A DNA stretch of 64,000 bases, taken from Geotrypetes seraphini. Its lineage: Eukaryota; Chordata; Amphibia; Gymnophiona; Dermophiidae. Shown here piece after piece: positions 44,465 through 55,926 of this stretch. The DNA is taken from assembly GCF_902459505.1 (NCBI RefSeq), contig NC_047095.1:115445380-115509379 (forward strand), read 5' to 3'. The position numbers and the translations under genes are program-made. Under the pieces are notes generated by a model. That model did not search any database. It saw only the letters and a program-made list of their open reading frames with translations, and was not told the DNA's origin. How positions within the stretch are numbered: position 1 is the first letter of the stretch; each line of letters begins with the position of its first letter.

Positions 44465-45753
44465 TCTAATATAATAAAATGCTAGGCCGCGCATGCGCAC
44501 TCAAAAGTCGTGTTCCCTGATCCGTCGTGGACATGAGAGTGCCCCCGGCTCTCACTGTGCATACGGCTTTCAAATTAAAAAAAAAAAGTTACACAGCTAC
44601 GGCGTCCTTCCTCACCCCCGGCTCTCACTGCATGGTACCGGCTCCTCTCTCGAACTGCACCAGGATCAAGAGAGGAGCTGCGGCGGCTTTCAAATAAAAA
44701 AAAAAGTTACACAGCTGCGGCGGCCTTCCTCACCCCTGGCTCTCAGTGCATGGTACCGGCTCCTCTCTCAAACCGCACCAGGATCGAGAGAGGAGCTGCA
44801 GCGGCGGCTTTCAACTAAAAAAAAAAAAAATACACAGCTGGGGGTCGCCGCTCTCACCTGGCTCTCACGGTCGAGCCATCCGACATTATCATAAAATCTT
44901 CAGGCGCGAGTGGCGGCTTGCCGCACACGCCCCAACACCAAGCGCTCTTTTAAAATCTTCAGGCGCGAGCGGCAGCTTGCCACACGCGCCCTGACCTCCA
45001 AACCCCCCTGCCGGCATCTATTTTTCCTCCTCCTCCTTCTCGCCTGCTCACAGCGTTTAACTGAAAAGCGCTGCGCTGTGCTGCCACTGGCCTCACAATC
45101 TTCTCTCCACTGCGGCCCGTCCTCTCACAACTTCCTGTTTCCGCTAGGGTTGGCTGCAGTGTAGAGAAGACACCGAGGCCAGCAACAGCGCGGTGCAGTG
45201 CTTTTCTGTGAGGCAAGTAGATTTCTGTGGGTCATATGCACAGGAGGAGCAGGAAAGGAATGCTGCTGGACGGGGGGGAGGGAAAAGGAAGGGAACAGGG
45301 GGAGCAGGCAAGGGGTGGGTGCACAGGGAAGGGGGGAATGCTGCTGTACAGCGAAGGGGGAATGCTGTTGCTGCTACACAGAGAAGGGGGGGGAATGCTG
45401 CTGTTGCTGCACAGGGAAGTGGGGGAGGGGGGGAAGGGAAAGGGGGCCAGGGAGCAATCTTGGTTTTCTTTGGGGGGAGACAAAAGGGGGCCATGGAGAG
45501 AGACAGAAAGATAGACAGGCAGCGCACGAGAATGAAAAACAGACACACAGAAAGACAGCAGGCAGGAAGAGAGACAGAAAGAAAGAAATACAGACAGACA
45601 AAGGGGGCCAGGGAGAGAGACAGACAGAAAGAAAGACAGACAGTGGGAGGGAGAGAGACAAAGAAAGAGACAGGGGCAGGGAGAGACACAGAAAGAAAGA
45701 AAGACAGATAGACATATTCTAACACCCGTTAATGTAACGGGCTTAATGACTAG
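44465..45753 (+). mobile_element. Non-autonomous Helitron
   Basis: The 5' end is tctaatataataaaatgcta after an A. The 3' end has a hairpin cccgttaatgtaacggg, then cttaatgaCTAG before a T. TC start, hairpin and CTAG end with A/T flanks and no duplication are Helitron hallmarks. Inside are about three tandem units of roughly 110 bp (44550-44830) and a purine-rich gacagaaagaaaga tract (45480-45715). No Rep/helicase is encoded. Confidence 0.85.
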
Positions 45754-45774
45754 TCTATAATATTTCAGACCAAT

Positions 45775-46020
45775 TTCCTGAAATTAACTTTATCCCAGGA
45801 CAAGCAGGCAGCATATTCTCTACATGTGGGTGACGTCATCCACGGAGCCCCGACGCGAACAGTGTGTGCCTTCCCTCTCCACTAGAGGGCGCATCCCCTC
45901 CTCCTGTCTTCAGTTCTTAGTTTTCCACGGAGCCAGAAAGCCTTGTTGTTTTTCTCTCCGTGTTCAAGTGCCTTTCTAGCACCGCGGCTTCATTGTTTTC
46001 GTGCAGGAGTCGCTGTGCGC
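45775..46020. repeat. Unidentified interspersed repeat end
   Basis: It starts near atcccaggacaagcaggcag and is cut by an L1-like tail. It has the look of the terminal part of a retroelement, but I cannot name the family from this window. Confidence 0.35.
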
Positions 46021-46100
46021 CTTTTTTTTTTTTTTTTTTTATAAATCTTTATTCATTTTAAATTTTACAAGTGTACAGAAAATCATTCATATAATATACA
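46021..46100 (-). mobile_element. L1-like LINE 3' tail, severely truncated
   Basis: Poly-T is followed by ataaatctttattcatttt, as in the other L1-like tails. The 11-bp flanks tgcgccttttt at about 46017 and 46104 look like a target duplication. Confidence 0.7.
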
Positions 46101-46124
46101 TGCGCCTTTTTGTTGTTGTTTATA

Positions 46125-46440
46125 ACTGTTTATTGATTTTATAAAAACATCTTACAGAAAATGCGACAAAATACATATCAATAATATCCCAAAAAGCACT
46201 TATAAACTTTGCATGAATTATGAAACAAGAAAACCCCCTCCCTTCCAACCCTACCCTCACTTTCTCTGGGTGTGTATGAAGATTGAGAAATTTCAAATCT
46301 GGGAGATTCGAGTAAGCATATGATATCTTAAATGTTACATAGGAGTCTAATGGAGTTGCTCTGCTAATATTTTCTCATACCTATAATACATACAGAGTCT
46401 CCCGGAATGGCAGATTTTGTTAAACTAACATTTCTTGGAT
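46125..46440 (-). mobile_element. Diverged L1-like LINE 3' end
   Basis: Matches, inverted, the plus-strand copy at about 49240-50005 (gtttataactgtttattgat and gagaaatttcaaatct). It ends about 40 bp before the tRNA-Val gene. Confidence 0.65.
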
Positions 46441-46480
46441 ATCATTCATCTAAACACTATCAGCAGCCCTTTTCAGTTGG

Positions 46481-46553
46481 GTTTCTGTAGTGTAGTGGTT
46501 ATCACGTTCGCCTAACACGCGAAAGGTCCCCGGTTCGAAACCGGGCAGAAACA
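46481..46553 (+). tRNA. tRNA-Val (AAC)
   Basis: A 73-nt cloverleaf with the AAC anticodon at 46514-46516, A box (TAGTGTAGTGG), B box (GGTTCGAAACC) and a fully paired acceptor stem GTTTCTG/CAGAAAC. A TTTT terminator follows near 46564. Confidence 0.95.
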
Positions 46554-47266
46554 AGCAGCAACATTTTGTATTTCACTAAAATCTTTACATTTTCTGATAA
46601 CATAAGTCTTAACCTGTATTATCCTAAGATATTTGAAAAATGTCTCTGGAGGACCCCCAAGCCCAGAAAGAAATATCATGAACTTTTCCTATTAAGTCCC
46701 ATTTAACAGATTGAACACTAAATAATGTACCTAATGTATTGTTAAGAATGTTAGAAAAACCATAGCGTGCAACTGAGGGTTTTTAAGAGGTTTTTAATAC
46801 AGACAAGAGTGAAAGCTGCTTAAGCTCATTGTGCCTCTTTTTGCAGGCGCTCTAGATGGACAGGTTGGGAGACCAATCAGGAGCTGCAAACAGCTTGAGA
46901 GCCCACCTATTTACCCAGGAAATGATGGACACTACCCAGCCTATTCTCCCCTCCCTCTTTATTCTTTTGTAGCTCCTTTTTCATGCGCGATTTTAACAGT
47001 GAGAAATCATATATAGCTCTAAATATTTAAATATTTTCAAGGAGTATATGAATTAAGTAGTGGAAAATAAACGTGAGTTGAAAGACCTGCTTTTCAAATT
47101 AATCTAAATGAAGATGGTTAAAGGGGAACAGTTTGCTCTCGTTATTTTTATTCCAGACTGTGCTTAAACAGTTTTTATCATGTTTTAAATATCTGTAGGT
47201 CTTCTAAAATGAGAAACTAAACAGCATTTGAATAGTACAGTTCAAGTAATTACAAAAAAAGAAATC
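46554..47266. other. Spacer; possible LINE scrap at 46850-46990
   Basis: Mostly featureless. The stretch ctatttacccaggaaatgatgg resembles an L2-like ORF2 C-terminus on the plus strand, but it is too short to be sure. Confidence 0.4.
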
Positions 47267-47375
47267 TGTCAGAAGTGGGATTTGAACCCACGCCTCCAAT
47301 TGGAGACTAGAACACCCAGTGTGGGGAAGAGGAAGCTCTTGAGTCTAGCGCCTTAGACCACTCGGCCATCCTGAC
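47267..47375 (-). tRNA. tRNA-Leu (CAA) with intron
   Basis: Same isoacceptor as 41605, opposite strand. The CAA anticodon is at 47341-47339, with an intron of about 25 nt of similar but not identical sequence. The anticodon stem differs by a compensating change (CTAGA/TCTAG). A run of seven T follows on the minus strand. Confidence 0.95.
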
Positions 47376-47587
47376 AACTGTTGTAGAGGTTGTTAGGAAC
47401 ACTCCAAAGCAGGATCTCAGTGTTACATTCCGTTGTAATGACAGCCAAGTGCTCCAAGATTTTGACTCCCTCCAGTTGCACAAGCTAAGTTTAGTTCCAG
47501 GCCCACTTAGCCAAGTATTGCTGATACATGGGACTCACTTCTAGTACCAAGGAGACCCATCTCACACTAAATTCTGTAACTTGTTTA

Positions 47588-47660
47588 CATAAGAATAGCT
47601 TTATTGAGTCAGACCAATGGTCCATCTAGCCCAGGGTCTCATCTTCACAATGATCAATCC
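47588..47660 (-). repeat. CR1 3'-end scrap
   Basis: The sequence cataagaatagctttattga then gtcagaccaatggtccatc is the CR1 3' end. An A-rich run follows near 47690-47720. Confidence 0.55.
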
Positions 47661-48125
47661 AGGTCACAAGTTTCTGGCAAACCCCCCCCCCCAAAAAAAA
47701 AATAAAATAAATAAATAAAATTGCTGATCCAGAACAAGCAGTGACTTCCCTCATGTCTGTCTCAATTTGAGAGAGAAGATATAGTTTCCCACTTTCAGAC
47801 TTCATTTGATTTTGACCATTTTGTCTATTAATAAACGCCTTGTCCTTCACAGCATGTGTTCTCTCCCCCCCCCCATCTACTTTCCCCTTTTTATCCTGAG
47901 CCTGGGTAGAGAGAGGCAGAGTAGCAGGTTTCTGGGGACCGCCATTGAAGAATACTGGGGGGGGGGGGCTAATGTTTTTGAGATTTTATAAATAACGGTA
48001 TGAGATAGATAAGGGAATCCAAAACGATTTGTCCATTAAAAAACTGAAATATTGAACCTGCTATATTAGAAATAGATGTAAAAGCGTTGGTTAAAAATTT
48101 GTTGGTGATATTTGGAGCTTAGAGA

Positions 48126-48570
48126 TACACTTCCCCCTACCCATTTGTGGTTTCGACACTTGCGGTTTCACATATTTGTGATTTTTTTTTTTTTGGTTGG
48201 GGGAACACCATAGTTTCGGATGTTCCCGCCTCCCTCCCGGCATCCCGGTGGTCTAGCAGGCTTTTGGGGCAGGAGTGATCTTCCTACACTCCTGCCCCGT
48301 GTAGATCGCCAATAGGAAATGGCTGCCGTGAGCTCCCATCTTAATCTCGAGAGACTACGGGAACTCACGGCAGTCATTTCCTATTGGCGATCTGCACGGG
48401 GCAGGAGTGTAGGAAGATCGCTCCTGCCCCGAAAGCCTGCTAGACCACCAGGTAAGGCCGGGATGCCGGAGGGAAGGTGAGTGGGAGGCGGGGGTGGGTT
48501 AAAGCCGGACGAGGAGTTATTCGTGGTTTTTCTCCATTAGCGGTCCGGCTCTGCCCCTATCCCCCACGAG
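48126..48570. mobile_element. TA-target MITE with palindromic core (sister at 57773)
   Basis: Shares its outer ttcgcggttt-like end and a central inverted pair (ctcctgccccg arms around 48330) with 57773-58170. The right end is cut by the SINE at 48572. Confidence 0.65.
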
Positions 48571-48571
48571 G

Positions 48572-48811
48572 GGAGTGTGTGGTGCAGTGGTTGGATCTAC
48601 AGCCTCAGCACCCTGGGGTTGTGGGTTCAAACCCCACGCTGCTCCTTGTGACCCTGGGCAAGTCACTTAATCCTCCATAGCCCCAGGTACGTTAGATTGA
48701 TGGTGAGCCCACTGGGATAGAGAGGGAAAAATGCTTGAGTACCTGATTGCAAAAACCGCTTAGATAACCTTGATAGGCGGTATATAAAATCCTAATAAAC
48801 TTGAAACTTGA
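48572..48811 (+). mobile_element. tRNA-derived SINE with CORE-like middle and LINE-like tail
   Basis: Head with A box (gtggtgcagtggttgg) and B box (gggttcaaacccc), then the CORE/MIR-like gaccctgggcaagtcactta, then a tail ending in aacttgaaacttg. The same tail motif is seen inverted at 55288. Confidence 0.8.
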
Positions 48812-48824
48812 ATACCAAGGGAGA

Positions 48825-50005
48825 AGTATACAATACAATAGCTCAATGGGCCCAACTTTGGAATCATAGAGTGCAATATACAGCTTCAGCATCTATGAGA
48901 CAAGCTTTACATTTCTTATTATTTTTGGGCCCCCTGTGAGACTGCAGAAGTTAGATAACACAGTCTAATAAATGCTGGAAGTGAGAACGCTGGAAGTGAG
49001 AACGCTAGTCCTTTAATATTGGCTTTCCGGAAGTCTATAGGAAGCAAGATAACTTTTATTCTTGAGGTTCCCATACCGTTATTTTACGGTACGGTTTTGT
49101 TTGGAACGTCACTTATGACAAAGAATCCACTTTAAAAACATAAGGATAAACTCTGCAAATGATTATAAGGAATTGGAAACAATGGGACCGGTTAAATCTG
49201 CCATTCTGGGGGGAGATTCTTTGCATGTATTATAGGTGTGAGAAAATATTAGCAGAGCAATTAGGTGAATCCCGAAAATTCAGAGATTTGGGATCCATTA
49301 GACTTCTATGTAAAACATCTGTAAAATTTAAGATATAACACACTTACTCGAACCTGCCAGATTTGAAATTTCTCAATCTTCATACACATCCAGAGGGAGG
49401 GGTGTCAGGTCAAAAGCGCGCTGGGACAAAGGCGCGCGCAGACAATTGAGCGCAGCACGGAGGTGCGCGCCGCAGAAAATTACAGTTTTTACAGCTACGA
49501 TGTGGGGACGTGGGGGGGTTTACTTAATAGAGATCGCGCCGCGTTGTGGGGGCACTGTGGAGGGTGTGGGGGGTTGTAACCCCCCACATTTTACTGAAAA
49601 CTTCACTTTTTCCCTGTTTTTAGGGAAAAAGTTAAGTTTACAGTAAAATGTGGAGGGTTACAACCCCCCAAACCCCCCACAACGCCGGCGCGATCTCTAT
49701 TAAGTAAACTGGGGGGGGCTCCCCAACAAAAACCCCCGTCGGAGCCCCTAAAAACTGTAATTTTCTTCGGCGTGCGCCTCTGTCTTGCGCTCAGTTGTCG
49801 GCGCATGCCTTTGTCTTTCGCGGGGTTGTCTATGAACCGAGGGAAGGAGGGTAGGGTTGGAAGGGAGGGGATTTTCTTGTTTCATATTTCATGCATAGTT
49901 TATAAGTGATTTTGGGGATATTATTGATATGTATTTTGTCTCACTTTCTGTAAGATGTTTGTATAAAATCAATAAACAGTTATAAACATTAAAAATAAAT
50001 TTGTT
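48825..50005 (+). mobile_element. Diverged L1-like LINE 3' part, split by a fold-back MITE
   Basis: The frame reads pieces similar to the 34-kb LINE C-terminus (ASMRQALHFLLF, GTVLFGTS), with many breaks. The 3' UTR resumes after the fold-back at about 49836 and ends near 50005 (caataaacagttataaac), 150 bp before the tRNA-Glu gene. Confidence 0.7.
49400..49832. mobile_element. Fold-back MITE inside the LINE
   Basis: Arms pair from about 49480-49590 with 49640-49750 (ttacttaatagagatcgcgc and its inverse; aaccccccacattttact and its inverse). Outer ends carry gcgcgc-type repeats. Confidence 0.75.
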
Positions 50006-50155
50006 GGTGAATTTTAGATTAGCTTATTCTTGATTTTTCTTTTGTTAGAACATTGAGTCAATGCAATGAAATTAAAAAAATGGCCACCAGTTAATTGAGT
50101 CTGTATCCATTTGCAGGCAGAACTGGAGAAGGATTAGCAGTAAACTCTCACAAGT

Positions 50156-50227
50156 TCCCTGGTGGTCTAGTGGTTAGGATTCGGCGCTCTCACCGCCGCG
50201 GCCCGGGTTCGATTCCCGGTCAGGGAA
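50156..50227 (+). tRNA. tRNA-Glu (CTC)
   Basis: A 72-nt cloverleaf with the CTC anticodon at 50189-50191. Acceptor TCCCTGG/TCAGGGA is paired as in other vertebrates, and A and B boxes are intact. A run of 14 or so T follows at about 50234. Confidence 0.95.
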
Positions 50228-50349
50228 AGTGCATTTTTTTTTTTTTTTCCAGAATTCATTTTCTCTTTGAACAAAAATCATTTTCTTCTTTTCTTTATCT
50301 TTTTGAACTACAAACTGTCTAACCACCTGTGTTAATCAAATACTACACT

Positions 50350-50796
50350 CAGTGGCATAGTAAGGGAGGCAGTTCATCCTGGGCACCGTCACAGTGAGGG
50401 CGCAGGCACCTGTCCTCCACTCCACCCTCCCCACTCCTTCCCTCCCCTTCCACACCCCACTGCCATGCATGCTGCTTCTCTTTCTCTGTACTTCTTTAAC
50501 ATTCCTGGCGCAAACACCAACCCCCCCCAACCTGCTGTTGTGGCAGCGTCAACTCCTCCTCTGACATCACTTCCTGGATCCACGCCTAGGAAGTGACATT
50601 GGAGGAAGAGCTGATGCTGGCACAACAGCGGCTTGAAGGTTGCTGCTCGTACCAGGAACATTACAGAGGTATGGGGGAAGGGAAGTGGCACATGTGCAGT
50701 AGGAGGGAGTGGGGAAGGAGCGTGTAGGGGGACAGAGAAGAGGGCGGAGGAGGGGCGCCACCGACCCATGCGCCTCTCACCCTCGTTACACCACTG
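50350..50796. mobile_element. hAT-type non-autonomous element
   Basis: The ends cagtggcatagtaaggg and ccctcgttacaccactg are inverted, and the 8-bp duplication actacact is exact at 50342-50349 and 50797-50804. The interior is weakly palindromic around 50580. No transposase. Confidence 0.9.
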
Positions 50797-50874
50797 ACTA
50801 CACTACCTGATCATAAATTCCAGTCTCGTATTCAAATGTGTAGACATACGAGTATCAACTTGTAATATAGTGTT

Positions 50875-52090
50875 ATGGGCCAGAAACTAAAGGCGGCCAT
50901 GGCTGCGGTCCGGGAGGATCCTCATTTTTAAACTTCTGTGGACCTCATGGATCCCATTCACTCCATGGACCCTAGTTTTAACTCCCCCAAAACCTCACTC
51001 AGCCCATGTATCCTCATCTTACCCCCTTCTCAAGCGGGGTGAGTGGGATCCGTGAGGTCTGAGGGAGTTAAAACGAGGTCCCAGGCATACAGTTAAGATC
51101 TGCGAGGTCCGCAGCCAGCAAAGGTAGAAATTAAAAAGAGGATCTCATGGACCCCATAGAACTAGAAGCGGCCTTGGAGTGGGGTCCACACTGATCCTCA
51201 TATTTTAACTCCTGCGGACCTCATGGATCCTACTATAGGCAGGTAAGATGACAGTGGCAGTGAGGGTAGGACCGCCGCTTTAAAATGGCATCCCTTCCCC
51301 CTCCCGGTGCATCCTGGGATGCACTGGGAGGGTCCTTAGGTGCCTGAGCCAATTAGGGTCTTAGGCCCCTTCCATTGCATTCCAGGATGCATTGGGAGGG
51401 GTAGGGTTGCCATTTTAAAGAGGTGGCTCTTCAGGCAGGAGGGAGTGGACATCCTTCCTGCCCGATTTTCTAGAAAAGGTACTTGGGGCAGGATGAGGTG
51501 GTGGGTTCTTGAGCTGAAGGGGGTGTCAGACCCGACCTGACCCTCCCCCCAGTCCACTAGACCACCAGGATTTTGTTTTGGGGTGGTGAAAGTGGTCATG
51601 GGGATAAGAAGGGGGGAGCTTGGTGTCAGGGGGTCCTGGTGTTTGGCCCCCCTGCCATCAGAGCTTTTGTGCATCACTAGAGGGGTTTGGGAAGGGCGGC
51701 TTGCTGAGGGGGGGGGGCAGAAAGAGAGCGGGAGGGGACCATCTACCCTCACTGGCACTGTCATCTTACACCCCTGCAGTAGGATCTGTGAGGTCCTCAA
51801 GAGTTTAAAAAAAACAAGGATCTGTGCTTTCCCCACACCAAGGCCACTCTCTTTTTAAGGCCTTGCGCTTCTAGTTTTGTGGGGTCCATGAGATCCTTTT
51901 TCAAACTTCTGCCTTTACTGTGGACCTCGTGGCTCTTAACCACATGCCTGGGACTGCCGAGATCCTCGTTTTAACTTACTCGGACCTCACAGATCCCATT
52001 TATCCCCAAGGTGAGCAGATTTTTAAGGGCGTGTGGTTAAGATCTATAAGGTCCATGTGGTCCATGAGGTCCTCGTTTTACCCCTCAAAA
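50875..52090. mobile_element. Old fold-back element, possibly related to the Mutator-like one at 57073
   Basis: Repeated gacctcatggatcc and ggatccgtgaggtc units in both orientations resemble the TIR composition of 57073-57695. A second inverted unit lies inside at about 51240-51780 (gtaagatgacagtggcagtgaggg against ctcactggcactgtcatctta). Ends are not sharply defined. Confidence 0.5.
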
Positions 52091-52393
52091 ATATATATTT
52101 TGTGCTACATATTCCAGGAGTAATAAGTAGATTTACCCAAATCTATCTTTGCACTTTTCTTTTGAGAACTTGTCTAAACCTTTTTCTGGCAACAAATTCC
52201 TAATTTTAATTACCCCCCCAGTGAATCCTACTATTTATCATTTCTATAATACTGTACATTTAACGTGCAATAGATAGTTCCTGCTCAGAAGAGCTTACAA
52301 TCTAATTTAGACAGACAGGACATATAAGAGTTGGGGAGTTTCTTGCACAGAGAATGATCTTCACCTGTTTTTGGATATGACCAGTGTTAGTGT

Positions 52394-52969
52394 TAGTCAA
52401 ACTTTGGTTTGCGAGTAACGCAATTTGCGAGTGTTTTGCAACACGAGCAAAACATTCTCACAAATTGTGACTCGCAAACCAAGCGTTGACTCGATTTGTG
52501 AGCATCGCTCCCCCTGCCCGCAAACACCCCCCCCCCCCCGCGAACCGGCATCGCTCCCCCCTCACGACCACCTCCCCCATGCGAACTGGCACCCCCCGCC
52601 CAAACAGAAGCCTTACCCCATCTAGCATACATGCAGCCCACAGGACGTGCTCAAGGCCCAGGCAACAGGAAGGATCTTCGTTCACCGGCACCGGCACTTT
52701 CTGTGGGCTGCCTGCCAGTGCCAGATGGGGTAAGGCTTCTGTATGTCGGTTCGTGGGGAGGGGAGCATTCGCGGGCAGAGGGAGTGATGCTGGTTCTCGG
52801 GGGGTGGCGGAGAAGTGCCGGTGGCCTCGGGGGAGGGGGGGGTGAGTGGGAACCAATCAAGCAAGTTTCCCTTACTTCCTATGGGGAAACTCGCTTTGAT
52901 ATACGAGCAATTTGGTTTACGAGCATGCTTCTGGAACAAATTATGCTCATAAACCAAGGTTCCACTGTA
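52394..52969. mobile_element. TA-target MITE, copy A (pogo/Tigger-like ends)
   Basis: The ends gtcaaactttggtttgcgag and taaaccaaggttccactg are inverted and sit beside TA. It shares the TA at 52968-52969 with the next copy. The inside holds a GC-rich inverted pair. Confidence 0.75.
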
Positions 52970-54845
52970 CAGTCAAACCTTGGTTTGTGAGTAACACGGT
53001 TTGTAAGTGTTTTGCAAAACACTCCAGCAAACTTTGACTCGCAAACCGTGTCTATATTTCCTCTCTGTGTATGCAGCGGCGGCACCGGTAGAAACTGCAG
53101 AGCACAGAAGGCAAAGGCCGCTGCGGACAAGGCCCGGCACAGCTCCAGAGGCACCCGAGCGGCTCATGGGGGGGGAGGGAGAAAGTGAAGAGCGCAGGGA
53201 GGAAGGGGTGGAGGCAAGGCTGGCTCAAAAAATGCAAGGTAATGCACCTGGGAAAGAGAAACCCGCGTAGAACTTATGTACTAAATGGTGAAACCTTGGT
53301 TAGGACCACAGCGGAACGCGATCTAGGAGTGATCATTAGCGAGGACATGAAGGTTGCCAATCAAGTGGAGAAGGCTTCCTCCAGAGCAAGACAAATGATG
53401 GGGTGTATCCGCAGAGGTTTCGTCAGCAGGAGACCTGAAGTTATGATGCCGTTGTACAGAGCCATGGTGAGGCCTCACTTGGAGTACTGCGTTCAGTTTT
53501 GGAGACCTCACTACCGAAAGGACGTGCTGAGAGTCGAGTCGGTGCAGCGAACAGCCACCAGGATGGTCTTGGGGCTCAAGGATCTCACGTATGAAGAAAG
53601 ACTAGAGAAATTGCGGATGTACTCACTTGAGGAAAGAAGGGAACGAGGAGATATGATTGAAACGTATAAATATATCACGGGGCATATCGAGTCAGAAGAT
53701 GATATCTTCCGGCTCATGGGACCCTCGACCACCAGAGGGCATCCGCTAAAAATCAAGGGAGGGAAGTTTCATGGCGACTTCAGGAAGTATTTCTTCACCG
53801 AGAGAGTTGTGGATCATTGGAACAGACTCCCTCTCCAGGTGATAAAAGCCAGCAGCGTGACGGATTTTAAGAGAAAATGGGATACTCACGTGGGATCTTT
53901 AAGGGAGTAAACTCAGGGGGGGAGGATACTTGGAATGGGCAGACTTGGTGGGCTATAGCCCTTTTCTGCCGCTTTTTCTATGTTTCTATGTTTCTATGTA
54001 AACCGCTGCTGTCACCAGAAAATGAAGGGCCGGGTCAGAGCATGCCCACATGGCCAGCCCCCCCCCCCTCAGTGAGGGCTGTCGAGCTACCGGCTGTCCA
54101 CGTGAGGCCACTGGAAGCTGCTGCCAAGCTGTAACAATATGCAGAGACATCGGCACCACCTCAAACATTGCTGGATTCTGAGAACGCCAGGGCAGTCGCG
54201 TGGATGCCTGTCCTCCTGCCAGCTGCGCGTGCACCTATTCAGCCGCTTCCCGCCCAACTGCAGGGCACTGGCAACCAAAAGAGAGCGCGGGGCTGCTGCC
54301 GTTGCACCATAAACAGGGCAATGCCGCGATTTCCTGAACTCAGGCAGGTGTTGGGTTGCTAAAAAGGCTACCGCTGACAATAAAGGACCCCGCTGGAGAA
54401 CCTGTGGTTGTTAGAGGCGGAGACGCTGGCAGCCGGCTCGTGGGTGACGCTTCACGGAGGACTGCCAATTTCTGGACTGCGGGTGACAGTGGTGCTGGCA
54501 TTCCACCATGCCGCACACAGTGGAGCTCCCGACGCTAGAGAAGCTAGAAGTGAAGGAAGTGAGTCGGGCGATGAGGGAGGTACAGTAGTCGGTCTCGTTT
54601 GTTCCAGTTCCTTTTGGCTAAGGAATTGGGTTTAATTTCCTCTGCAGCTCCTTGTGACTCTGGGCAAAGTCACTTAACCCTCCCTCGTCTGCGTCTACTT
54701 AGTATCCGTACCAGTTTTTGAGATGTGGAACGAATCGTCCGAGTTTCAATTATTTTCTATGAGGACATGTGCTTTGATATACGAGTGCTTTGGATTACGA
54801 ACATGCTTCTGGAATGAATTATGCTCACAAACCAAGGTGCCACTG
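52970..54845. mobile_element. TA-target MITE, copy B, carrying a CR1
   Basis: Starts cagtcaaaccttggtttgtg and ends aaaccaaggtgccactg, with TA at 52968-52969 and 54846-54847. A CR1 is inserted at about 53232-53998 and a SINE core piece lies at 54640-54690. Confidence 0.8.
53232..53998 (+). mobile_element. CR1 LINE 3' fragment, open frame
   Basis: Open for about 225 CR1-derived residues: MHLGKRNPRRTYVLNGETL, AERDLGVIIS, MVRPHLEYCVQFWRPHYRKD and STTRGHPLKIKGGKF. It ends with three tttctatg units near 53975-53998. Same subfamily as the CR1 at 18743-25292. 5'-truncated, young. Confidence 0.87.
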
Positions 54846-54924
54846 TAATTCTAACCTGCTAGATAAGGATAGGCTCTGGTTACAACTAAGTGAATTTTTT
54901 CCTTCTTTAGTATTTTGACATGAA

Positions 54925-54997
54925 GCCTGGATAGCTCAGTCGGTAGAGCATCAGACTTTTAATCTGAGGGTCCAGGGTTCAAGTCCCTGTTCAGGCG
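54925..54997 (+). tRNA. tRNA-Lys (TTT)
   Basis: A 73-nt cloverleaf with the TTT anticodon at 54958-54960, acceptor GCCTGGA/TTCAGGC with a G-U pair, and normal A and B boxes. A T-run follows at about 55003. Confidence 0.95.
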
Positions 54998-55287
54998 TTC
55001 AAATTTTTTTTAGTTGGAAGGATTTCACTTTCCATGATTAGCAATACTACTGCGAGTTAGTATCCACATGGTGTGGAAAAATAGCTGCCTTTCAGGTGCA
55101 CCTCCAGGGTATCATGCACTTTTATTTAGAAGCAGCTTCAGGAATGCAGGGCACAAAGGATTGGGAAGCACTAATCTAAAGGCCTCCTATGGGAGGGGTT
55201 TGTTGTCAGTGACTTTTGAGAATGATAAAATCCAGATTTTAATAACAGTGATTAGGGTCTATGCAGAGAACTTAGGAAGAGGAATAG

Positions 55288-55400
55288 TTTCAAGTTTCAA
55301 GTTTATTAAAATTTTTGATTAATCGCTTAATCTTGCTTCTAAGCGATGTACATACATAAAAGAAAATATTTAAAATCCTGGAGAATAGTTAAATCCTGGA
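55288..55400 (-). repeat. SINE/LINE 3' tail fragment
   Basis: The plus strand reads gtttcaagtttcaagtttatt, the inverse of the SINE tail at 48800. Only the tail part is present; a similar scrap lies at 63255-63325. Confidence 0.55.
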
Positions 55401-55710
55401 GAAATTATTTAGTAATCATTTAGCTTTTTCAGCTGTCAAGAGATTTGTGATTGCTGGCGATTAAGTTCCAAGTTGCAATGTTGTTTTCAAACCTCTGACA
55501 AAATATAGTGAAAGAAAAAGAAAGTCCAGGCTGGTAAAAACTGGAGCCTCAATTTTCAAAATGGCATCTGGTAATGCCTCTCTGTCTAGTATCAAAGGAT
55601 AATGCCGATTGAATTATGTTCGATTTAAAGAAGTACATTTTGCCGTTCAAGTACCTTGTAAAAGGACATTTGACCTGAATATTATGGTGTTTTGGAGCTG
55701 AAAAACTATC

Positions 55711-55793
55711 TGTCAGGAGTGGGATTCGAACCCACGCCTCCAGAGGAGACTGCGACCTGAACGCAGCGCCTTAGACCGCTCGGCCATCCTGAC
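55711..55793 (-). tRNA. tRNA-Leu (CAG)
   Basis: An 83-nt, intron-less tRNA-Leu with the CAG anticodon at 55759-55757, long variable arm (GTCTCCTCTGGAGGC region), A and B boxes intact. A run of five T follows on the minus strand. Confidence 0.95.
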
Positions 55794-55926
55794 AAGTTGT
55801 CAGAAGGGGTTTCTCTGCTTTTCTAATGTAGTGATAGCCATGATGATTTCTGTATAAATCTATTTAGTTTTCTATTATTTCGAGCATAATATTGTAAGAT
55901 CTCCCAGAGCATCAAAATACTTATAC

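Noticed and set aside
44550-44830. Tandem repeats considered as a CRISPR-like array
   Set aside because: Units of about 110 bp without regular unique spacers, inside a Helitron of a vertebrate genome.
45144-45725. Several frames of 95-193 residues with Arg/Lys/Asp or Ser/Leu repeats
   Set aside because: They read the purine-rich tract of the Helitron on both strands; composition explains them.
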